Assembly: GCA_963720675.1 (NCBI GenBank)
Contig: CAVRGH010000010.1
Coordinates: 1,798,001 to 1,862,000, forward strand
Reading direction: 5' to 3'
Origin: JALHSW01 sp963720675
GTDB taxonomy: Bacteria; Actinomycetota; Acidimicrobiia; IMCC26256; PALSA-555
DNA: 64,000 nt
This document shows positions 17,563-24,602 of the stretch, piece after piece. The position numbers and the translations under genes are program-made. The first letter of the stretch is position 1. Each line of letters begins with the position of its first letter. A model generated the notes under the pieces. It was not told the DNA's origin and made no database searches. It worked only from the letters and a program-made list of their open reading frames with translations.

Positions 17563-18878
17563 GCGGTGCTCCTGGTTGCAGGATCGCCAGTCACGGCGGG
17601 GGTCGAGTCGGCGGCTACGCAGGTGTAGCGCATCGGGAGGTGGCGAAGCCCAGTGTGCTTGTTCGAGCGGGTCCACTCCACCGGACCGGCGACCGCGATG
17701 GTCGCGAACCGGTCGAGGGACTCCTCGAGCACGATGCGCAGCTCGAGGCGGGCCAGGTTCGCGCCGAGGCAGAAGTGGGTCCCGTGACCGAAGCCGAGGT
17801 GCGGGTTGGGATCCCGAGCGACGTCGAGCTGGCCGGCCCGGGCGAAGACCCGCTCGTCCCGGTTCGCCGACGCTTCCCAGAACACGACCTTGTCGCCGGC
17901 GCGAACCGGGAGACCCCCCAGATCGGTGTCGACCGTCGCGGTTCGGCGGTTGTACGCCGATGGTGCCGTCCATCGCACGATCTCCTCGACCGCCGTCGCC
18001 ACCAGGTCCGGGCCCCGACCCAGCACCTCCCACTGATCGGGTCGCTCCGCGAGCGCGAGGAGCCCGGCCGAGGACGCGCTCCGGGTGGTCTCGGCGCCGG
18101 CCGAGTAGAGCAGCGAGAAGAAGAGCTGCAGCTCCGCCTCGGTGAGGGCAGGCGGCTCGACGTCCGGGAGCTCGGCGTGGATGACCGCCGACAGCATGTC
18201 GTCGGCCGGGCAAGCCCGCTTCCGGGCGATGAGGTCGGCGCCGTACTGGTACAGCGTCGCCATGTCGGCCGCGACGTCATCGGTCTGTTCGAAGTACTCG
18301 CGGTCCTTGAAGTCGAACGTGTGGTCCACGCAGCGACCGAGCAGGTGCCGATCGCTCTCCGGCACGCCCAGGAGGATCGAGATCGCCTGGAGCGGGAGCT
18401 CCCGCGCGACCTCGACGAAGTCGACCACACCCGCGTCCGTTCCGCCGAGCGCCTCGTCGAAGACGCCGCGCATCCGCCGACGCAGGTCGGCCTCGAGGTC
18501 GGCAACGGTCCGTGGGGTGAGCCCGGTGCTGACGAGTCTCCGGATGCGTGCGTGGCGGGGGTCGTCCATCATGTTGAGGACCTCGCCGGCGATGGCCTGA
18601 TCCGGCAGGATCGTCCCGCCGCACGGTCGACCGCCGCCCCGCTCCGACGAGTACCGCACGGCGTCGTGCATCACCTCGAGCGTCTCGGCGTGCGTCGCCA
18701 CCGACCAGAATCCCTCGCCGTCGGGAGTGTGCTCGGTCGGCTCGTGCCACAGCACGGGCGCGACGCGCCGGTGCTCGGCGAACACGTCGTGCGGGACACC
18801 GTGCGCGAAGTTGTCGAGGTCGGTGAGGTCGAAGCCCCCGAGGACGGCGGCCGCGGTCGGCACGGCAGTCGCAGCCAT
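17559..18878 (-). CDS. Cytochrome P450
   Basis: A 439-residue P450 with the I-helix oxygen motif SAGAETTRS, K-helix ExxR (EEIVRW) and heme loop GFGHGTHFCLGANLARLEL with the axial Cys. The overall sequence resembles actinobacterial CYP125/CYP142-type steroid or lipid hydroxylases. It is the first gene of the five-gene coupled operon, so its hydroxylated product is presumably what the downstream enzymes handle. The gene starts 55 bp from a divergent K+ channel gene, and the promoter should lie in that gap. Confidence 0.92.
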   Translation of the reverse strand: MAATAVPTAAAVLGGFDLTDLDNFAHGVPHDVFAEHRRVAPVLWHEPTEHTPDGEGFWSVATHAETLEVMHDAVRYSSERGGGRPCGGTILPDQAIAGEVLNMMDDPRHARIRRLVSTGLTPRTVADLEADLRRRMRGVFDEALGGTDAGVVDFVEVARELPLQAISILLGVPESDRHLLGRCVDHTFDFKDREYFEQTDDVAADMATLYQYGADLIARKRACPADDMLSAVIHAELPDVEPPALTEAELQLFFSLLYSAGAETTRSASSAGLLALAERPDQWEVLGRGPDLVATAVEEIVRWTAPSAYNRRTATVDTDLGGLPVRAGDKVVFWEASANRDERVFARAGQLDVARDPNPHLGFGHGTHFCLGANLARLELRIVLEESLDRFATIAVAGPVEWTRSNKHTGLRHLPMRYTCVAADSTPAVTGDPATRSTA

Positions 18879-18933
18879 GCCGTCAATCTACGACCTCACA
18901 CCGAACGTCGGCATCGGGTGCCATGATCGCCCT

Positions 18934-19743
18934 GTGCCTGGGGCGAGCGACGACCGATCCGACGACACATCGGACGAAGCATCGGGTACGGAGCTGGACG
19001 CGGCCGGCATTCCGAGGGGGGTCCGGCGGCTGCCCGTGCCCGACTGGGCCAGACAGCATGCCGCCCTCCGGGCGACGTGGCGCGCGTCCGACAGCTACTC
19101 CCTGCTCCTGATCGTCTTACTCGTCGACTTCTTCCTGCTCGCTGCGCTGCCCGACGAGCGGTACGCCGCGGTGATCCGCGCGCCGCTGATCGTCATGACC
19201 CTGTTGCTCGCGCTCCGCACGTCGCACGCGTCACCGCGCTTGATCCGGCTGGCTCGGTGGGCAGCCCTCCTCGCAGTCGTCGCGATCGTGCTGACGCTCC
19301 TCGGTGACGCGCCTGCGGTACGCGGGACGGTCCAGCTGCTCTTCGTCGTCCTGCTCGTCGCGTTGCCGTTCGTGATCATCCGACGGATCCTCGGGCACCA
19401 GGAGGTGAGCGTCGAGACGATCTACGGCGCGCTGTGCGTCTACCTGTTGATCGGATTCGTGTTCGCCTCGCTGTTCGGCGCGGCGAACGCGCTCGGCAGC
19501 GAGCACTTTGCGTCGCCCCCGAGCCAGAACAGTCCAGCCGATCTCCTGTACCTGAGCTTCATCACCCTGACGACCGTCGGCTTCGGCGATGTCGTGCCGG
19601 CACACGACTTCTCGCGCGCGCTGGTCGTGCTCGAAGCCCTGATGGGTCAGGTGTTCCTCGTGACGCTCGTCGCGCGTCTCGTCGCGATGTTCGGCCAGGA
19701 GCAGCGCCGACGCGATCGACGGGCCGACGGCGAGGACGCCTAG
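18934..19743 (+). CDS. Ion channel with potassium selectivity filter
   Basis: A 269-residue membrane protein from GTG 18934. It has a hydrophilic N-terminus, four or so hydrophobic segments, then a pore loop LLYLSFITLT and selectivity filter TVGFGD (residues 214-219), and a last helix ending in a charged tail (GQEQRRRDRR). There is no RCK or cyclic-nucleotide domain. It would conduct K+ passively. Its end overlaps the stop of the convergent HdeD-like gene by 4 bp. Confidence 0.85.
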   Translation: MPGASDDRSDDTSDEASGTELDAAGIPRGVRRLPVPDWARQHAALRATWRASDSYSLLLIVLLVDFFLLAALPDERYAAVIRAPLIVMTLLLALRTSHASPRLIRLARWAALLAVVAIVLTLLGDAPAVRGTVQLLFVVLLVALPFVIIRRILGHQEVSVETIYGALCVYLLIGFVFASLFGAANALGSEHFASPPSQNSPADLLYLSFITLTTVGFGDVVPAHDFSRALVVLEALMGQVFLVTLVARLVAMFGQEQRRRDRRADGEDA

Positions 19744-20323
19744 GCCTTGCGGTCGTCGACGATCTCCGGCAGCCGTCGGATCTCGAACGACACCACGATC
19801 TGGAACGCACCGGCGACGATCGCCCAGAGCCCGACCATCGCGATCGCGAGACCCAGGGTCTGGATCGGTCGGGCCAGCAGGACGATCCCGATCACCAGCT
19901 CGAGCAGCCCGAACACGAACGTGACACCCCACGGCTCGCCTTGGTGGCTGTTCGCGAGCGCACCGAGCAGGTGCACGACGCCCGACGCGACGATCCAGGC
20001 GCCGATGAAGATCGCGAGCACGTGCAGCGTCGGGGACGGCCATGAGACGAACGCGACACCGACGAGCATCTCGACGATCCCGAAGAACACGTTCGACCCA
20101 CGACCGCGGCCGTCGATCGGGCGCGAGAACGCCTGCAGGATCCCTCGTACGATGAAGAGGATCGCCACGATCAACGCGAGGTCTTCCGCGGTCCAGTCGA
20201 TCGACAGGATCACGATGCCCACGACGACGGAGATGATCCCCGCCACCAGCACGATCCACCAGGACTTCGCGATCTCTCCGCGGTGGCCTGGTCGACGCGG
20301 CCGGACGTCACCGGATTGCTCAT
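19740..20323 (-). CDS. HdeD/DUF308 family membrane protein, frameshifted near its start
   Basis: About 194 residues after repair. ATG 20323 has a GAGGAG ribosome site and encodes MSNPVTSGRVDQATAE. The frame breaks at about 20270-20280 and continues as EIAKSWWIVLVAGIISVVVG. One missing G (GAG-GAG read as GAGAG) explains it. Six hydrophobic segments with the DUF308 repeats (FFGIVEMLVGVAFVSWPSPTLHV; FVFGLLELVIGIVLLARP) match HdeD-like acid- or stress-related membrane proteins. It is downstream of the RDD gene. Confidence 0.8.
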
Positions 20324-20355
20324 GGGGGACTCCTCGTTCGCTCGGATCTCTTCTA

Positions 20356-20875
20356 CTACGGCGTGGGCACGGCACGCGGGGTTCGTGCGAGGAAACGGAG
20401 GCGGGCCCTGCGAGCGTCCCAGTCGTACACGACCACCGTGCCGACGAGGACGTCCTGCAACCCTCGGTGCTCCTTGCCGATGATGATGCCGATGAACCCG
20501 ATGCCGAACGTCGCGAACGTCAGGAACAGCGCGGGAGCACGCCACACTCCGCGCCGCGGGTCGCAGGGGTGCTCCGTCACGGTCGACGACCCGCAGCCCG
20601 AGGAGCGCCATCCCGGGGGTCTTCCCCGACGCCGCCCAGCAGCCGCCGAAGTAGAGCCACTGCCACAGCAGGATCACCGTCGCCCAGAGCCACCCCGGCC
20701 CGCTGTCGTTGGTCAGATCGGCCTCGAGAATGAGGTTCAGGAGGAACATGAGCACGCTCGACGCCAGGGCGAAGACCAGCAGGCTCACCCCGGCGTCGAC
20801 GAGCCATGCGGCCAGCCGCGTCGCCGGCCCTGCGTACTGTCCGAGCTTCGTCTCTTCCGGCGCTTCGGACTTCAC
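20356..20875 (-). CDS. RDD family membrane protein, frameshifted in the middle
   Basis: About 172 residues after repair. ATG 20875 gives KLGQYAGPATRLAAWLVDAGVSLLVFALA, the RDD-type first helix, though Arg-x-Asp-Asp reads RLAAWLVD. It continues to WQWLYFGGCWAASGKTPGMALLGLRVVDRDG, a typical RDD loop. The frame breaks at about 20551-20572, and the other frame carries GVWRAPALFLTFATFGIGFIG to the stop at 20356. Removing one base repairs it. The start overlaps the repeat-protein stop (ATGA). RDD proteins are integral membrane proteins, some linked to ion exchange; the role here is unknown. Confidence 0.8.
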
Positions 20876-21279
20876 GCGACGAAGTTCGGCGGACTGGTCG
20901 GCGTTTCCGCACTGCGGCGCAGCAGATGACCGACGATCACGTTCGACACGTGGTCGAGGCTGACCGCTTGCGCGCGGATCGAATCGAGGATCCGTTGCGC
21001 GATGCCGCTCGTCGAGTCCGCGATGATCGCTCCGAGCTCGGTGCGCTGCACGAGTTCTTCGACGTCGACCTGAGCCACGATCGCGTTGACGTCGACCTTC
21101 GCCATGAGGGCTTCGACGTCGACGCGATCGAGCAGCTCGTTGATGTCGACACGATCGAGCAGCCGCTGGACATCGATGCGATCGAGCAGCAGGTTCACGT
21201 CGACGTGCTCGAGCATCGCGTCGACATCGACGAGGTTCAGCACCCCGTCGAGGCTCGGGCGCGGGAGACGCGGCGACAC
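20872..21279 (-). CDS. Nine-residue tandem-repeat protein
   Basis: About 135 residues from GTG 21279; an ATG at 21327 is possible but overlaps the upstream gene. Residues 17-88 are eight consecutive 9-residue units of the form [VI]D[VI]xx[LI][LIVM]xx, for example VDVNLLLDR and VDINELLDR. The tail is helical (GIAQRILDSIRAQAVSLDHVSN). No signal peptide or membrane helix. Coupling to the RDD gene by ATGA suggests a partner or accessory of that membrane protein. Function unknown. Confidence 0.75.
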   Translation of the reverse strand: MSPRLPRPSLDGVLNLVDVDAMLEHVDVNLLLDRIDVQRLLDRVDINELLDRVDVEALMAKVDVNAIVAQVDVEELVQRTELGAIIADSTSGIAQRILDSIRAQAVSLDHVSNVIVGHLLRRSAETPTSPPNFVA

Positions 21280-21286
21280 CGGCGCG

Positions 21287-22604
21287 TCAGACCTTCTCGG
21301 ATTGCGCGGTCGAGGTGTCGTCGGCATTCGACGCGCGGCCGAGGAACTCGATGACGGCCAGATACACCAAGAGCAGGATCCCGACGCCGATCACGGTGCC
21401 CGCGGTCGGGTGGTTCCACAGGATGAGGATCAGGAGCGCAAGGGCGACGCCGACGACCCGCAAGCGTGGTCTTGGACCGGGCGATGAAGGTCGCGATCGA
21501 GCCGGTCGCGACGTCGGACTCATCGGCCTTGGCCCCGGCGCCCGCGAGCGCCCGGTTCCAGAGGTTGCGGATGTGCCCGGCGGCGCGCGAGGGCCCTGCG
21601 ATCCATGCTGCGATGGCGACGAGCAGAGCGAGCACGATCACGGTGATGCCCGCGGTGCGGAGGAAGCTGGTCACCTGGTCCCAGACGTCCCCGGCAGAAC
21701 CGCGGCGGAGCCCCGCGTTGGTGATCGCGTCGAGGTAGAAGTTGCGGCCGGCCTTGAGTGCGGCGAGCTGGAGTGCCACGACGAGCGCGACGCCGATGGC
21801 CCCACGGAAGATCGTGCGGCGGCGGTTGCTCGACAGCGCGATGGCGCCGGCGAAGCACAGCAGCAGCACGAACGGCAGCACGTAGGCCAGGGTCTGGAGG
21901 AGGTCGACGCCTCCCTGCACCTGCTCCAGGGTGTCGGACTGGAAGAGCACGACGGTCTGGTACTTCTTGGGCAGCTGCACGCTGTCGAACAGCGAGACGC
22001 CGCGATCGTCGAGCCGCTGCTTCACGTTGGTGAAGATCTGCTCCACATTGATCTCGACCGTGCCGTTCTTGGTCGAGACGCGGGACCCGCCGCCGGTGAG
22101 CACGTCGACGACGGCCGCGTGGGCCTTGCGGTTCACGGTGTCCCACAGGGTCTGGAACCGGTCCGACTGGACGAGCTTGAGGGCTGCGCTGTTCACGAAG
22201 CTCTCGAGCCCACCGGAGAGCGGCGCGGCGAGCACCGCCGCGCGCTTCGGGAGCGCATCGGCGATCTTCTGCTCGACCTGGCCGTCGGCGAACAGCGCCG
22301 TGGTGACCCGATCCGCGAGGCCCTGCTGGATGTTGGCGCTCTGGGCGAGCGGCCCGACCGTCGCGACGTACTGATCGGTGTCGAGGAGCGTGTTCCGGAC
22401 CCAGACCGCGCTCAGCGAGAGGGGCACGAGGAGGCACCCGACCACGAGCAGGATCCCGGCGATGATCCGCCGCCAGCGCGGCACCGTCTTCGTCGCCCCG
22501 TCGCCTGCGTCGGGGATGGCCGGCGCGGAAGCCGGCTCCTCGGGAGCAGCTGCTTGCTTCGGAGCAGCCTTCTTCGCCGGTGCCTTCTTCGGCTGCTCGG
22601 CCAC
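21287..22604 (-). CDS. Multi-pass envelope protein with Lys/Ala/Pro-rich tail, frameshifted near its C-terminus
   Basis: About 438 residues after repair. The N-terminal 30 residues are rich in Lys, Ala and Pro (KKAPAKKAAPK). A helix at about 45-70 is followed by an external region of about 180 residues (TDQYVATVGPLAQSANIQQGLADRV...), then at least three more helices. The frame breaks at about 21460-21472; one base removed gives LRVVGVALALLILILWNHPTAGT and two final helices ending at 21287. It is first of the four-gene envelope group with the repeat, RDD and HdeD-like proteins. Function unknown. Confidence 0.78.
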
Positions 22605-22739
22605 GTTCCGCCCCTGTCGTCACCGACGCCATGGAGGCGTCGTTCGAGGTCGGACCGGTGTCCGACGTGGTCGGATGGTATCGACATCCGCCGCTTCCGT
22701 CCCGGACGGTGGCCGCCGGACGGTGGATCCCGGGACCTG

Positions 22740-24137
22740 CTAGCCGGCGCGCTCGTCGGCGAGATGTCCCAGCCCGGCCGAACCCGGCCCCGCCGCCGGT
22801 GGCGCGGTCTCCCACTCCGCGGCGGCGTCCGCGCGCTCGTGGCCCGCCCCGTGGTGGAGACCGCGCTGCTCGAGCGCCGCGATCAGCGCCTCCACGCACG
22901 TGGGGTGGAACTGGCTGCCCGATTTCGCGCGCAGCTCGGCGAAGGCGACCTCCTGCTTCAGCGCCCGTCGGTAGGCGCGGGTGGACGTCATCGCGTCGTA
23001 CGCGTCCGCCACCGCGACGATGTGCCGAGCCACGGCATCCCGTCCGTGATCGTCGTCCCACGGTGCGTAGACGCCCAGCGCGATCGGCGCGACCGGGGCG
23101 AGGAAGTCGATGCGCGAGAGGAGCGCCACCGTGACGTCCTCGTGCTGACGTACCTGCTCGTACTCGCCCGCAGTCAGCGGACCGGGCTTGTTCAGGAGGT
23201 GGTTCGGGACGATGAGCTTGCCGATGTCGTGCATCAGCGCAGCCCGGCGCAGCCGCTCGAGGGAGCGCCCGTGCAACCCGAGCTCCTCGCCCATGTATCG
23301 GGCGTAGGCGGCGACGCGCTCCGCGTGTCCCGCGGTGTACCGGTCCTTGGCCTCGAGCGCCTTCACGAGCACGAGGAGCGCGTCCTCGTTGGCCTCGCGG
23401 TACCGCAGGTACGCTGCGAACGCGGCGCGTCCGACGAGGATCGGTGTGACGGTCAGGACGAGCACCGCGCCGCCGACGTCGAGGTAGAGGCGGCCGAGTG
23501 CAGCGCCGAGGATCGCGAACGGATAGACGTGCCACTGCCACGCCGCGAGCGTCAGGAGGACATCGCGCGTCGGCCGCCGGTGGAGATGGCCCATCGCGTA
23601 GCTGACGGCCAAGGCATCGACCACGAACGCCGCGAGTGCGGCGAGCGTCGCACTGAAGAGCAACAGCGGGACCGAGTCGAGCCACGCACGCGGCAGGGCG
23701 CACAGCACCGCGACGCCCGCACCCATCGCGAGCGCGTACATGGCGGCGTTGTACCCGAGCTTCGCCCACTGCCGTTCTCGGATGAGCGGGAAGTACAACC
23801 CACCGCACGAGCCGACCAGAACCGCCCCCAGCGGCGCACCTTCGGCAGCGAACACGACGATCGCGGCAACGACGACGACGAACCCACCGCTCAGCGCGGC
23901 GCCTGAGGGGATGCGAAGGTCGATGTGCTCTGCAAAGACGTACAACGCACCAAAGAGGACGACCGCCGCCCAGTCCGGTTCCGGTGTCGTGAGCGCGAAC
24001 ACCACCGCGAGCGCGAGCGCGGAGGCGCCGAGCACGAACGCAGGGCCAGAGAGCGAGCGCTCGCGAACCGCCGATTGCGTTCTCGGCTGCTCGTCCGCGT
24101 GTTCGTTTCCGCCCGTGACGTCCATCTGCATCGCCAT
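22740..24137 (-). CDS. Membrane protein with HD-GYP-like domain, GYP motif degenerate
   Basis: A 465-residue protein. About eight N-terminal hydrophobic helices (residues 30-235, MASE-like sensor) precede an HD-GYP-type domain with AGHAERVAAYARYMGEEL, the HD pair in ALMHDIGKLIVPNHLLNKPG and GEYEQVRQHED. HD-GYP enzymes hydrolyse cyclic di-GMP. Here the usual HHExxDGxGYP is replaced by GVYAPWDDDHGRD, so metal sites are only partly kept and activity on c-di-GMP is doubtful. Downstream ADAYDAMTSTRAYRRAL is intact. It follows a 29-residue peptide gene and a possibly structured leader. Confidence 0.85.
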   Translation of the reverse strand: MAMQMDVTGGNEHADEQPRTQSAVRERSLSGPAFVLGASALALAVVFALTTPEPDWAAVVLFGALYVFAEHIDLRIPSGAALSGGFVVVVAAIVVFAAEGAPLGAVLVGSCGGLYFPLIRERQWAKLGYNAAMYALAMGAGVAVLCALPRAWLDSVPLLLFSATLAALAAFVVDALAVSYAMGHLHRRPTRDVLLTLAAWQWHVYPFAILGAALGRLYLDVGGAVLVLTVTPILVGRAAFAAYLRYREANEDALLVLVKALEAKDRYTAGHAERVAAYARYMGEELGLHGRSLERLRRAALMHDIGKLIVPNHLLNKPGPLTAGEYEQVRQHEDVTVALLSRIDFLAPVAPIALGVYAPWDDDHGRDAVARHIVAVADAYDAMTSTRAYRRALKQEVAFAELRAKSGSQFHPTCVEALIAALEQRGLHHGAGHERADAAAEWETAPPAAGPGSAGLGHLADERAG

Positions 24138-24193
24138 CCGAGGACAGCGAGGGGGCCCCGGCGACTCGGCCGGCGTGCACTCCAGAACGGGAC

Positions 24194-24283
24194 TTACCGC
24201 ACCTTGAACCAGGCACCTCCGCTCATCGTCAGCGCAACCAGCGAGCCGACCAAGGCAGTGACACGTGCAACGTTCTTCTTCAT
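24194..24283 (-). CDS. Small membrane peptide (29 residues)
   Basis: ATG 24283 is preceded by an excellent ribosome site (GAGGAGG about 8 nt upstream). The peptide has a basic N-terminus (MKKNVARV), one hydrophobic stretch TALVGSLVALTMSGGAW and a basic end FKVR. It sits 56 bp upstream of the HD-GYP-like gene on the same strand and could be a leader peptide, a small membrane partner, or both. No homologue was recognised from memory. Confidence 0.55.
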   Translation of the reverse strand: MKKNVARVTALVGSLVALTMSGGAWFKVR

Positions 24284-24602
24284 ACGATCACCTCCTCGCC
24301 ATGTGAATCCCGGATCGCTCCGGGTCCAATGGGAGTGGCAACCGCCGACCGAACGTCGCCGGGGCCCCTGCCGTGACCAGCCCACCGAGTGCGTCGCTGA
24401 CGCACCCCCTCGTTTCGCCTTACCCCCTCGGCGCCTCCTCTCGCTCGCTCACCGCCGGTGTCACCCGTCGGCTTCGACAGTGTCGGTCGTCGCCACCCCG
24501 AGTGCAAGTACGGCCACTCGAGGTGTCCGACCCCTTACCCACCGCAGTGCCGGCGCAGACCCAACGCTTCCTTCCGCCGGTACGTGCCCGCACCCCCGGC
24601 GG
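24284..24602 (-). other. 319-bp intergenic region, candidate structured 5' leader
   Basis: No gene is seen here. On the minus strand, which reads into the small peptide gene, two perfect hairpins occur: GTGCGTC/GACGCAC with a 3-nt loop (24389-24405), and CCCGGA/TCCGGG capped by a GCGA (GNRA) tetraloop (24309-24324), 26 nt before the ATG. The rest is pyrimidine-biased on the plus strand. A regulatory RNA is possible; I could not match it to a named riboswitch class. Confidence 0.35.

Noticed and set aside
21016..21231. 27-bp periodicity as a possible CRISPR array or DNA satellite
   Set aside because: The period is a coding repeat (nine residues) inside an open frame, there are no spacers, and units differ at the DNA level.
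21315..23906. An 863-codon open frame on the plus strand
   Set aside because: It is antisense to the multi-pass protein and HD-GYP-like genes, is rich in Arg, Glu and Gly, and has no motif. It is a high-GC shadow frame.
21520..24216. An 898-codon open frame on the minus strand
   Set aside because: Overlaps the same two real genes in another frame, Arg/Ala-rich, no domain; shadow frame.
24284..24602. c-di-GMP or c-di-AMP riboswitch
   Set aside because: Hairpins are present but the conserved core sequences of these classes, as far as I can recall them, are not found. Kept only as a generic structured-leader candidate.
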